Assembly: GCF_014926585.1 (NCBI RefSeq)
Contig: NZ_CP045422.1
Span: 1,156,501-1,220,500, forward strand
Direction: 5' to 3'
DNA: 64,000 nucleotides
Source of the DNA: Devosia beringensis
Lineage (GTDB): Bacteria > Pseudomonadota > Alphaproteobacteria > Rhizobiales > Devosiaceae
How positions within the stretch are numbered: the stretch's first letter is position 1; every line of letters begins with the position of its first letter. Shown piece by piece: positions 43,895 to 52,145 of the stretch. Under the pieces are notes generated by a model. The model had not been told where the DNA came from and ran no database searches. It saw only the letters and a program-made list of their open reading frames with translations. A program made the position numbers and the translations under genes.

Positions 43895-44985
43895 ACACGG
43901 TCAGGCTGATGAAGCCGCATATCACTTTCAACGAAGTCGAAGAGGATTTTCGCGAAGTCTTCGACAGCGGTATGTTTACCCGGGGGGCACAATGCGAGGC
44001 ATTCCGCGATGAGCTGTCGAACTATACCGGTGCCCAGCACACGCACCTGGCAACTTCGGCCACCACGGCGCTCTGGGTATCGCTCAAGATGCTCGGAATT
44101 CAGGCGGGCGATGACGTGGTCGTCTCGGATTTCTCATTCCCGGCGACGGCCAACGTGGTCGAGGATCTGGGCGCCCGTCCCATCTTTGCCGATGTCTCGC
44201 TCGACACGTTCAACATGACGCCCGATTCGCTGCGGGCAGCAATCACCCCCAACACCAAAGCCGTCATCTTCGTCGACGCGCTGGGCAATCCCACTGGCCT
44301 CACTGAGATCCAGCAGATCTGCAGGAGCCTGGGGATCCCACTGATTGAGGATGCCGCCTGCGCCATTGGCAGCAGCGAGGGCAACGTGCGCTGCGGCGCC
44401 ATTGCCGACGTCACGTGCTTCAGCTTCCATCCGCGTAAGCTGCTGTGCACCGGCGAGGGCGGGGCCATTACCACCAACCGCGATGACTGGGCAGATTGGC
44501 TAAGAATCAAGTTGGCCCACGGCGCCAGCGGCATCAAGGGCGTTGCGCTCGATTTCGTTGATTATGGCTACAATTTCCGCCTGCCCGAACTCCAGTCGAT
44601 CATGGGGCGCAAGCAGCTCGCCAAGCTGGACGAGATCATCGACGACCGCAACCGCATACGCGACCGCTACATCGAAGATCTCGCGCCGCTAGGCTTCCAC
44701 ATCCAGCGTCTCGGACAGAACGTCCACCACAATGTCCAGTCACTGGTCTTCAAAGTGCCGGATGGGTGCGATCGCAACGGTCTGATCGCGGGGCTCAAGG
44801 CGCGTGGAGTCGAATCAACCATCGGCACATACGCGATGAGCCATGGCACCTACTTCCTGCGCAAGTACAACACCCCACAGCCCAATTCCGGCTGGCTGGA
44901 ATCCAATACGATAACCCTGCCTTGCTTCGAAGGTCTGGAAGTGTCCCAGGTCACGCAGGCCATTGCAGCGGTCTTGGAGCAATAA
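43891..44985 (+). CDS. PLP-dependent sugar aminotransferase, DegT/DnrJ/EryC1 family
   Basis: A 364-residue enzyme with a GTG start inside the preceding stop (GTGA). PLP residues are seen in LATSATTALWVSLKML, IEDAACAIGS and CFSFHPRKLLCTGEGGAITTN, where Lys forms the Schiff base. The active-site region KLAHGASGIKG and GYNFRLPELQSIMGRKQLAKLDEII is characteristic of VI-group sugar aminotransferases. It is a second, distinct paralogue to the WbpE-like gene earlier in the cluster. Flanked by an SDR and a formyltransferase, it probably aminates the keto sugar that the formyltransferase then modifies. Confidence 0.9.
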   Translation: MNTVRLMKPHITFNEVEEDFREVFDSGMFTRGAQCEAFRDELSNYTGAQHTHLATSATTALWVSLKMLGIQAGDDVVVSDFSFPATANVVEDLGARPIFADVSLDTFNMTPDSLRAAITPNTKAVIFVDALGNPTGLTEIQQICRSLGIPLIEDAACAIGSSEGNVRCGAIADVTCFSFHPRKLLCTGEGGAITTNRDDWADWLRIKLAHGASGIKGVALDFVDYGYNFRLPELQSIMGRKQLAKLDEIIDDRNRIRDRYIEDLAPLGFHIQRLGQNVHHNVQSLVFKVPDGCDRNGLIAGLKARGVESTIGTYAMSHGTYFLRKYNTPQPNSGWLESNTITLPCFEGLEVSQVTQAIAAVLEQ

Positions 44986-45902
44986 TGACGCTACGGCCAC
45001 TTGTGTTCATGGGCAGCAAGGCGGCCGGCCTCGCCGCGTTGACGCGACTGGCCGCAGGCGTGCCGCGCGGTCTGCTGGCCGCCATTGCGTGTCCTGACGA
45101 CTCCGACGACGAAAGGTCACTGGCGGCCCAGTTCCAAGCGTTTGCCGACGCCCAGGACTTGCCGCTCCACATAGTGCGCAATCGTGCCGACCTGGCCGGT
45201 TTCGTCGCCCTCTATCAGCCGTCTGCGGCCATCGTGCATGGTTGGTATAGAATCATTCCGGTGGATGAGTATCCTCAGACGGACTTCTACGGCTTCCACT
45301 ATTCTCCCCTGCCCCGCTATCGCGGCAGTGCACCGCTGGTCTGGCAGATCATCAACGGCGAAGCGGAAATTGGTATTAGCCTCTTCCAATTGAGTGCCGG
45401 GCTCGACGACGGTCAGTTGGTCGGCCAGCGTTTCTTTCCGTTGGATCAGGGCGACACGATTGCCGACGCCTTAGCCACCGCCGAGATACTGGTCGACACG
45501 ATGCTCGATGAGTTCGCGCAGAATTGGCAGGCGCAGACGCTGGTCAAGTTTGACCAGCCCGATGGCGCACCGTCCTATTGCGGCATGCGCATTCCTGCCG
45601 ATGGCCGTATCGATTGGACCTGGCCGGCCAAGCGCGTGCATGACTTCATCCGGGCGCAGACCAAACCCTATCCTGGCGCTTTCACGACCCTGCCCGATGG
45701 CCGCAAGCTGACGATCTGGTCAGCTCATATAGAGCCGCGGCAGTTCTGGGGAACGGCCGGCGCGGTTGTTGAAGTGTCCTCCGGCAAAGTTGTGATAGCC
45801 TGCGGGTCGGGGGCCATGGTGCTGGACGAGTGCCAAGTCGAAGGCGAAGTGTCCATATCGGCCGATACCCTTCTCAGGTCGATGAAAGTGCGATTGCTCT
45901 GA
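44985..45902 (+). CDS. Formyltransferase-family protein (sugar N-formyltransferase-like)
   Basis: A 305-residue protein starting at the ATG that overlaps the previous stop (TAATG). The N-terminal formyltransferase fold includes GFHYSPLPRYRGSAPLVWQIING and FQLSAGLDDGQLVGQ; the C-terminal part has GRIDWTWPAKRVHDFIRAQTKPYPGAF, seen in sugar and methionyl-tRNA formyltransferases. The conserved triad is Asn-x-His...Asp. His105 and the Asp (141) are present, but the Asn position is Gly103. It probably transfers a formyl group from N10-formyltetrahydrofolate to the amino sugar made by the two preceding enzymes, if the missing Asn is tolerated. Confidence 0.87.
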   Translation: MTLRPLVFMGSKAAGLAALTRLAAGVPRGLLAAIACPDDSDDERSLAAQFQAFADAQDLPLHIVRNRADLAGFVALYQPSAAIVHGWYRIIPVDEYPQTDFYGFHYSPLPRYRGSAPLVWQIINGEAEIGISLFQLSAGLDDGQLVGQRFFPLDQGDTIADALATAEILVDTMLDEFAQNWQAQTLVKFDQPDGAPSYCGMRIPADGRIDWTWPAKRVHDFIRAQTKPYPGAFTTLPDGRKLTIWSAHIEPRQFWGTAGAVVEVSSGKVVIACGSGAMVLDECQVEGEVSISADTLLRSMKVRLL

Positions 45903-45903
45903 C

Positions 45904-46530
45904 ATGCAGGAAAAGAACGTCGTCACGGTAATCGACTACGGCGCCGGCAATACGGGCTCGGTTGTCAACATGATCAAAAAGGTCGGCGGCACCCCGGCCC
46001 TTGCTCGCACACCGACCGAAGTCGCCGAGGCCGGAAAGTTGATACTGCCCGGTGTGGGCAGTTTCGACAATGCGATGCGCCGACTGAGCGAACTGGATTT
46101 GATCGCACCGATCAAGCACCACGCCGCCAGTGGGGCACCGCTCTTGGGAATTTGCCTGGGCATGCAACTGCTGGCTGATAGCAGTGAGGAAGGCCTGCTG
46201 CCCGGACTGGGCATGATCGCCGGTACGGTTCGCCACTTCAACTTCGACCGTCACAATGCCGACCTCAAAATCCCGCATATGGGCTGGAATCGGATTTCTC
46301 GTGCCGCGGAACACCCGTTGACCCGCGGTCTTGAGGACGGCGTACGCTTCTACTTCGTTCATTCTTACTATTTCGACCCGCAGGACCCGGCGGAAATACT
46401 CCTAGAGGCGCGTTATGGTATAGACTTTGCGGCCGGCGTGCATCGCGACAACGTCATGGGTGTTCAATTTCATCCCGAGAAAAGCCATCGCTTTGGCATG
46501 CAATTGCTGAAGAACTATATCGAGCTTTGA
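45904..46530 (+). CDS. HisH-like glutamine amidotransferase of sugar amidination
   Basis: A 208-residue class I glutaminase. The nucleophile is Cys84 in LGICLGMQLL, with His190 and Glu192 in VQFHPEKSH; the Gly-rich LPGVGSFDNAM oxyanion strand is at about 48-58. It resembles HisH of histidine synthesis, but the neighbours are HisF-like and WbpG-like genes inside a polysaccharide cluster, with no histidine genes nearby. In Pseudomonas aeruginosa O5, a HisH2/HisF2/WbpG trio converts an acetamido group of the diaminouronate to an acetamidino group, HisH2 making ammonia from glutamine. The same role is inferred here. Confidence 0.9.
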   Translation: MQEKNVVTVIDYGAGNTGSVVNMIKKVGGTPALARTPTEVAEAGKLILPGVGSFDNAMRRLSELDLIAPIKHHAASGAPLLGICLGMQLLADSSEEGLLPGLGMIAGTVRHFNFDRHNADLKIPHMGWNRISRAAEHPLTRGLEDGVRFYFVHSYYFDPQDPAEILLEARYGIDFAAGVHRDNVMGVQFHPEKSHRFGMQLLKNYIEL

Positions 46531-46532
46531 GC

Positions 46533-47294
46533 ATGCTGGACCCCCGCCTTATACCGTGCCTCTTGATGAGCAACGGCGCATTGGTCAAGACCGTGCGGTT
46601 CAAGGACTTCACCTATGTGGGGGACCCGGGCAACGCGGTCCGCATCTTCAATCAGAAAGAAGTCGACGAGCTCATCCTGCTCGATATTCACGCGACGACC
46701 AGGAATGCTGGTATAGACTTCGAGACGATCGAGAAGTTGGTCACCGAGTGTTTCATGCCCATCTGTTATGGCGGGGGGATAAGGTCCATCGAGGACATGC
46801 GCCGGCTCTTCGCGATCGGCATCGAGAAGATTTCCCTCGGCGCAGCAGCGTTCGAAGTTCCAGGACTGGTTCGACAGGCAGCGGCCGAATTCGGCACGCA
46901 GGCCATCGTGGTGACGCTGGACGTCAAGAAATCCATGCTCGGGCGCTACTCGGTCAAGATCCGGAATGGAGACAAAGACACCGGCTATTCGGCAGTTGAC
47001 GCTGCGAGATTTTTCGTAGACGAGGGCGCTGGTGAGTTACTGCTCTACTCGGTGGACCGAGACGGAACCTGGTCCGGCTTCGATCTCAAGCTCCTGGGAG
47101 ATGTGACCAACACGGTCAATGTGCCCGTGATTGCCACGGGCGGCGCCGGGTCGCTCGATGATGTCAGCGCTGCAGTAAAGCAAGGTGGCGCGTCTGCAGT
47201 GGCTATCGGCAGCATGGCGGTTTTTCAAGGCAAGGACCTGGGCGTCCTGATCAAGTTTCCGTCCCGCAAGGATCAGGAAGCCGCATTCGCATAA
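46533..47294 (+). CDS. HisF-like protein of sugar amidination, active-site Asp11 replaced
   Basis: A 253-residue (beta/alpha)8 barrel; the ATG at 46533 aligns with the usual HisF start (MLDPRLIPCL). A TTG two codons earlier overlaps the hisH-like stop and is an alternative. The ammonia-channel and phosphate sites are recognisable (CYGGGIRSIEDM, TGGAGSLDD). Counting with true HisF, the catalytic Asp11 is Leu11, while Asp130 is kept (VVTLDVKK). Loss of Asp11 argues against imidazole-glycerol-phosphate synthesis and fits the HisF2 subset that only channels ammonia or assists WbpG-type enzymes. Confidence 0.9.
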   Translation: MLDPRLIPCLLMSNGALVKTVRFKDFTYVGDPGNAVRIFNQKEVDELILLDIHATTRNAGIDFETIEKLVTECFMPICYGGGIRSIEDMRRLFAIGIEKISLGAAAFEVPGLVRQAAAEFGTQAIVVTLDVKKSMLGRYSVKIRNGDKDTGYSAVDAARFFVDEGAGELLLYSVDRDGTWSGFDLKLLGDVTNTVNVPVIATGGAGSLDDVSAAVKQGGASAVAIGSMAVFQGKDLGVLIKFPSRKDQEAAFA

Positions 47295-47304
47295 GGATTT
47301 GAAG

Positions 47305-48438
47305 ATGCAAGTCTGCTCCCGCTGCATTTACGACGAGACTGTGCCGAATATCGCTTTCGACCCCAATGATGGAGTCTGTAGCTATTGTCGCCAGATCGAG
47401 GGAATGGAACTTGAATACCCGACAGGTGAGAAAGGCCAGGCGCGACTCGACCAAATGATCGAGGAAATTCGCGCCTCGGGCAGGGGAAAAAAGTATGACG
47501 CTGTGATCGGCGTCAGCGGCGGCTGCGACTCTTCCTATCTTGTCCACGAGATGAAGGAAAAATATGGCCTGCGTCTGCTTGCCGCTCATTTCGACAATAC
47601 ATGGAATTCAACGATTGCCACAGAGAACATTCACAATGTTCTTGAAAAGCTCAATGTGGACCTCTTCACAATCGTGGTGGACAACAAGGAATATGACGAT
47701 CTCTACCGATCTTTCTTCGAGGCCGGTGTCAAAGATCTCGAGACTCCGACCGATATAGGGCTGGCCACCACCCTCTATCGCGCCGCCGAGAAGTTCGGCA
47801 TCAAATACATGATCGAGGGCCACTCTTTCCGCACCGAGGGCATCGCACCACTCGGCTGGATTTATATGGACGGGAAATACATCCAGTCCGTGCACAACCA
47901 GTTCGGCAAGGTCCCGATGAAGACTTTCCCCAACCTGTGGTTGAGCGATCAGCTTCGATGGATGCTGACAAGTCGGATCAAGAAGGTTCGGCCGCTGTAC
48001 TACATGGACTATGACAAGGAAGCAGCCAAGAAGCTGCTGGCCGAGAAATATGGCTGGCAGTGGTATGGCGGCCATCACCTGGAAAATCGGTTCACCGCAT
48101 TCTATCACAGTTACTTCCTGCCGACGCGCTGGGACATCGACTTCCGGATTGCCGGCTATTCGGCCTACTGCCGCAACGGCTGGATGACGCGCGAGGAAGC
48201 GTTGGACCTGATGCAGCAGCCGCCCCATATCGAGGATGACCTCGTCGACTTTACCGTCAAGCGCCTAGGCTACTCGAAATCCGATTTCGAGCGTGTGATG
48301 AACCTACCGAAAAAATCCTATAAGGATTACGTCACCTACAAGAAGACCTTTGAGCGGATGCGTCCGTTCTTCTGGGCAATGTATAAGGCGGACCTGATCC
48401 CCAAGAGCTTCTACATGAAGTACACCGCCAAGACGTGA
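47305..48438 (+). CDS. N-acetyl sugar amidotransferase, WbpG/PseA family
   Basis: A 377-residue protein from the ATG at 47305 (AAGGA at seven bases). The N-terminus has a zinc-type Cys pattern (CSRCIYDETV and CSYCRQ: Cys4, 7, 25, 28). Then comes the ATP-pyrophosphatase loop VSGGCDSSYLV (about 70-80), as in tRNA-modifying and asparagine-synthase-like enzymes that adenylate a carbonyl before ammonia attack. The rest (EGHSFRTEGIAPLGWIYMDGKYI, LENRFTAFYHSYFLPTRW) is characteristic of WbpG/PseA. It would convert an N-acetyl group of a nucleotide sugar into an acetamidino group using ammonia from the HisH/HisF-like pair encoded just upstream. Confidence 0.92.
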   Translation: MQVCSRCIYDETVPNIAFDPNDGVCSYCRQIEGMELEYPTGEKGQARLDQMIEEIRASGRGKKYDAVIGVSGGCDSSYLVHEMKEKYGLRLLAAHFDNTWNSTIATENIHNVLEKLNVDLFTIVVDNKEYDDLYRSFFEAGVKDLETPTDIGLATTLYRAAEKFGIKYMIEGHSFRTEGIAPLGWIYMDGKYIQSVHNQFGKVPMKTFPNLWLSDQLRWMLTSRIKKVRPLYYMDYDKEAAKKLLAEKYGWQWYGGHHLENRFTAFYHSYFLPTRWDIDFRIAGYSAYCRNGWMTREEALDLMQQPPHIEDDLVDFTVKRLGYSKSDFERVMNLPKKSYKDYVTYKKTFERMRPFFWAMYKADLIPKSFYMKYTAKT

Positions 48439-49505
48439 CCCAACCGGTGTTCAACAATCCGATTTTGCAATATGGCAGCCTGGCGGCCTGGCCCTACTGG
48501 CTCGCCGAGGGGCTGACGGCGATCGGCCAGCCGTCGGTCAATGTCATTCCCGAGGACACCGACGTCTTCGACCTCGACCGCCGATTGCCGCATCATGTTG
48601 CGCTGGCAAAGAAGACCGATTCCCGCTTGTCGCGATTTGCCAGCCGTGCCGGATTCCTGGCTCGCGTGCCGGACCGTTATTCGCTGGTGCACTATCATGG
48701 CAGTCACTTGCTGCGCGGCAGCATGCACCATCTGCTCGAAGGCCCGTATCTCGCAGCCCGCAAGATACCTATGCTCGTCAGCTTTGGCGGCGGCGACGCC
48801 CGCATAGTTAGCATGGCGCGGCGCAACAACCCCTATTTTTATCGGGAAGAAGATCCGGCCCGGGACGAGTCGATCCGGCGATATCTCAAATCTATCTCGC
48901 GCTACATCCGCTATGCAGCCACTGACTGCGAAATGGCTGAGTATGTGGCGCCATATTTCGACAAGGTTTTCACCTTCCGCCAGCCGGTGGACATGGGGCG
49001 TTTCTCCTATGTGGCCCCTGACGCGCCACGCCGTCCCGTCTTGTTGCATGTTCCCACCGAGCCTCATGTGAAAGGAACCGAGCAGATTGTAGCGGCCATA
49101 GAGGCGCTGCGGTCCGAAGGGCTGGATTTCGACTTCCGCATGGTCCGCCAGCTGACGCAGAAGGAATTTTATGCGGAGCTGGCCAGTTGCGACGTCTATA
49201 TTGACGAGCTGCGCTGCGGCTCACATGGAGTGACCGCCGTCGAAGCTATGGCTTGCGGCAAGTGCACCGTAACCTACATTCGCCCCGACCTGGTGGACAG
49301 ATATCCGGCCGACCTGCCCCTGGTGAACGCCAACCCAGACACGATTACCGCCGTGCTGCGCGACCTCATCGGGGATGCGGATCGTCGCCGGGATATCGCC
49401 GCGAGGAGCCGAGCCTACGCGCTGCGATATCATGATGCCCGCGTGGTGGCCCAAGACATGCTGGCCGCCTACGAAGAGATTGGCCTTGCAGTAGGCGGAC
49501 AATGA
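48435..49505 (+). CDS. Glycosyltransferase, GT4-like (GT-B fold)
   Basis: A 356-residue protein with a GTG start overlapping the WbpG-like stop. The N-terminal domain has VHYHGSHLLRG and the linker region YVAPYFDKVFTFRQPVDMGRF. The C-terminal donor domain has HVPTEPHVKGTEQIVAAIEAL, DVYIDELRCGSHGVTAVEAMACGKCTVTYI, an E-x7-E-like region with the nucleotide-contacting Glu. No membrane helix is evident, so it is cytoplasmic or peripheral. Donor and acceptor are unknown. Its place straight after the amidination genes suggests that it may add the amidinated sugar, but this is only positional. Confidence 0.86.
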   Translation: MTQPVFNNPILQYGSLAAWPYWLAEGLTAIGQPSVNVIPEDTDVFDLDRRLPHHVALAKKTDSRLSRFASRAGFLARVPDRYSLVHYHGSHLLRGSMHHLLEGPYLAARKIPMLVSFGGGDARIVSMARRNNPYFYREEDPARDESIRRYLKSISRYIRYAATDCEMAEYVAPYFDKVFTFRQPVDMGRFSYVAPDAPRRPVLLHVPTEPHVKGTEQIVAAIEALRSEGLDFDFRMVRQLTQKEFYAELASCDVYIDELRCGSHGVTAVEAMACGKCTVTYIRPDLVDRYPADLPLVNANPDTITAVLRDLIGDADRRRDIAARSRAYALRYHDARVVAQDMLAAYEEIGLAVGGQ

Positions 49506-50833
49506 CAAGCATACGGCAAAAGGCATTGGCCGCCTCGGAATCTCTGGCGCCTCTGTTGGTGCACCTGCCTGACCGTTTCCGGGTGGGCCGTGGCTATGCC
49601 GCAGCAGTGCGGCAAGTTCGCCGTTTTGAGACGTACGAACAGGAGCGGGCTCGCAGCGAGACATTCGTCAGACTTCAGGGCATGGTCGCCTTTGCCTATA
49701 ACAACGTGCCCTTCTATCGACAATTTTACGGCGATCAGGGCTTTCATCCCACACAGTTGGCAAGCCTTGAGGATTGGGACGCCGTCCCCGTCGTCCGCAA
49801 GGAGGATTTCCAGACAGTCCCCGTCGAACAGCGATGTGTACCGGGGGCAGGCAGCGTACTCTCCAATACCGGCGGCACATCGGGGCGTCCTCTGGTCTTC
49901 CAACTACCGAAGGATGCTCCCTCGGTAGAATGGGCCCATATGCATGAGTTGTGGAAGGCCCGTGGCTATCGCACGTCAGCGATGAAGTTGCGTATTGGCG
50001 GCACGCATTATGACCGGGCAGAGCCTTTCCGCTATCATCCTAGGCACAATGAACTCATCGTCAACGCAAATTGCCCTCTGTCCGAGGTCGTGGCTGCGCT
50101 GCTAGCGCTGATCGAACGCTACTGTGTCCGATGGGTGCACGGCTATCCCAGCCTAGTCGCCGAATTCGCGCATTCGCTGGCCGCCTCCTCGGACGGCGAA
50201 GCCGCTCGGTTTCGCAGCCGACTGCACGGTGTGCTGCTGGGCTCGGAATTCCCGGCCCGGGTCTATCGTGAGCCAATCGGACAGATCCTCAGCACCAATA
50301 TACTGAGCTGGTACGGGCACAGCGAAATGGCGCTGCTGGCCGGCGAGACGGCGGCAGGCATTTACCAGTCCATGCCCACTTATGGCTATGCGGAAGCGGT
50401 CCCTGTTGGGTCGGGTCCTAGCCACCGCCTTGTCTCAACGTCACTGCACAATCGCGTCCATCCATTCATTCGATACGACACCGGCGATCTTGTTGAACCG
50501 GTGGCCCGCGTTGGAGCATCCTTAGCCTTCCGTATCGCCCAGGGACGGATCGGAGATTTCGTCGTGGACCGCTCGGGTGCCCGACACGCCCTCACAGCTA
50601 TTATTTTCGGGCGGCACCACGGATCCTTCGACGACGTGCAGCACCTTCAGGTCCGACAGACCGTGCCGGGCCATATGACGCTGCTCGTGGTACCAACCCC
50701 CGGCAAGCAGGATCAGGCTGCGCTCGCGGCAGGCTTCGACTTTTCTGGCCTTGACCTCGACTGGAGCCTCGAACTGGTAAATGCACCGATCCGCTCGTCC
50801 GGCGGCAAGATCAAGCTGAAGATCGATGGCTAG
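49502..50833 (+). CDS. Adenylate-forming enzyme, CapK/PaaK-like
   Basis: A 443-residue protein overlapping the previous gene (ATGA). It has the adenylate-forming phosphate loop SNTGGTSGRPLVF (about residues 120-132), AFAYNNVPFYRQFYGDQGF near the N-terminus as in CapK and phenylacetate-CoA ligases, SWYGHSEMALLAG in the middle and HPFIRYDTGDLVEPV in the C-terminal part, equivalent to the family's ATP-binding Y-x-T-G-D. The members in capsule clusters are thought to activate an acid as an adenylate for attachment to the glycan or an amino sugar; none is well established. No carrier protein is encoded nearby. The substrate here is unknown. Confidence 0.85.
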   Translation: MTSIRQKALAASESLAPLLVHLPDRFRVGRGYAAAVRQVRRFETYEQERARSETFVRLQGMVAFAYNNVPFYRQFYGDQGFHPTQLASLEDWDAVPVVRKEDFQTVPVEQRCVPGAGSVLSNTGGTSGRPLVFQLPKDAPSVEWAHMHELWKARGYRTSAMKLRIGGTHYDRAEPFRYHPRHNELIVNANCPLSEVVAALLALIERYCVRWVHGYPSLVAEFAHSLAASSDGEAARFRSRLHGVLLGSEFPARVYREPIGQILSTNILSWYGHSEMALLAGETAAGIYQSMPTYGYAEAVPVGSGPSHRLVSTSLHNRVHPFIRYDTGDLVEPVARVGASLAFRIAQGRIGDFVVDRSGARHALTAIIFGRHHGSFDDVQHLQVRQTVPGHMTLLVVPTPGKQDQAALAAGFDFSGLDLDWSLELVNAPIRSSGGKIKLKIDG

Positions 50834-52145
50834 TCGAACGGCAAAGGAGCCGGCACCGCCCCAGTCAGGCAGGCTCGGCCAACTGAGGGCTTTGATCCCG
50901 CGCGGGCTCCCGCACGTGATGGTAGCCAACGTTGCCCAGCAGGGCCTGGCCTTTGCCGGCGTGATCCTGGTCGCCCGTCTGCTGCCACCCGATGAATTCG
51001 CCCTGATACGCATTTCCATTGCCTATGCGGCCATTGCGACAATTCTTGGGGTTGGCGGCTTGACGGCGCCGATCCTTCGCTACTGCGCCGACATATCGGC
51101 GTCTCCCGAGCAGCGAAGGGCATGGCTGGGCGTCGCGCTACGCTGGCTGGGCGCCATCTCTGCCAGCGTATCCATTCTGGCTTTACTGATCATCTTTCTG
51201 TCGGGCCGCAGCGGCAACGAGGGGATGATCCTGTCGGCTTATGCGCTGCAGGTCCCTGCCCTAGCCGCCACCAGCCTGTGCCTGGTTTACCTGCAGGCCG
51301 AGCAGCGCTTCCGCTTCCTGGCCTACTCCCAGATCCTCATCCGCTGCCTGTCCCTGGTGCTGACCGTGCTGGGCCTCTGGTTTTTTGGAGTGGCAGGCTT
51401 TCTCGTCGCCACGATCGCATCCGTGGCCGCTGGAACCATTCCTCTGCTCCTGGCCTCTCGACCCAGTCGCGATCCTGTTGCACTTCCCGCAGACTTCGCC
51501 ACCTTGGCGCGGTACAGCCTGGCCGGGATGCTCGTCACCACTGTTGGCCAGTATGCAGACCTTATGCTGCTGGACTGGGCGTCAACCGACCTACACCTTG
51601 TGGCCGTCTATTCCCTGGGCACAATCTTCTTTTTCGCCATCAGCGGCCTGGCTGGCTCAGTGCAAAGCGTGGCGACACCGCATTTTACCGGGCTGATGCA
51701 GGACCGCACCAAATTCGTCGCGGAATTGCGCCGTTGGACCATTGGCCTGATCGTGGCCGGCGCCCTGGCTGCCATCGGGGTCTGCACTCTGGCTTGGGGC
51801 CTCGAACGGTGGCTGCTAGGCCCGCGCTATGCCGGGCTTGGCTTGATGGTGGGCGTATTGATGCTGCGATTCTGGATTTGGTGCAGCTATGCGATCGCTG
51901 GCGCTGCCATGCTGGGTATCGGCGCGATCCGCCAGGGCACCTGGATTGCCGTGGTGACGACCACCACCGCCTTTCTGGTTGGTCTTCCCATGGTACTGTG
52001 GATCGGCATATGGGGAGCCGCGCTCACGCAGATCGTCGTTGCACTGGTTTCGGCGGTTCTGGTGTGGCAGGTGGTTCGTAGCGAGGTTGCACGGCTTCCG
52101 GTAGCTTCTGGACAGACAGGGCTCTCCGCCAATGCCGCTTCTTGA
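50826..52145 (+). CDS. wzx: Oligosaccharide flippase, Wzx/MATE-like superfamily
   Basis: A 439-residue membrane protein with about twelve to fourteen helices, starting with VANVAQQGLAFAGVILVARLLPPDEFALIRISIAYAAIATI, the standard first two helices of RfbX-type translocases. It moves undecaprenyl-linked repeat units across the inner membrane to the polymerase. It overlaps both neighbours (8 bases in front, 14 behind) and lies between the CapK-like and lyase genes. As the only flippase in the window it supports a Wzx/Wzy-dependent pathway. Confidence 0.9.
   Translation: MASRTAKEPAPPQSGRLGQLRALIPRGLPHVMVANVAQQGLAFAGVILVARLLPPDEFALIRISIAYAAIATILGVGGLTAPILRYCADISASPEQRRAWLGVALRWLGAISASVSILALLIIFLSGRSGNEGMILSAYALQVPALAATSLCLVYLQAEQRFRFLAYSQILIRCLSLVLTVLGLWFFGVAGFLVATIASVAAGTIPLLLASRPSRDPVALPADFATLARYSLAGMLVTTVGQYADLMLLDWASTDLHLVAVYSLGTIFFFAISGLAGSVQSVATPHFTGLMQDRTKFVAELRRWTIGLIVAGALAAIGVCTLAWGLERWLLGPRYAGLGLMVGVLMLRFWIWCSYAIAGAAMLGIGAIRQGTWIAVVTTTTAFLVGLPMVLWIGIWGAALTQIVVALVSAVLVWQVVRSEVARLPVASGQTGLSANAAS

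Noticed and set aside
45904..47294. Histidine biosynthesis genes hisH and hisF
   Set aside because: HisF-like Asp11 is Leu, no other his genes are near, and a WbpG-like gene follows; sugar amidination is the better reading.
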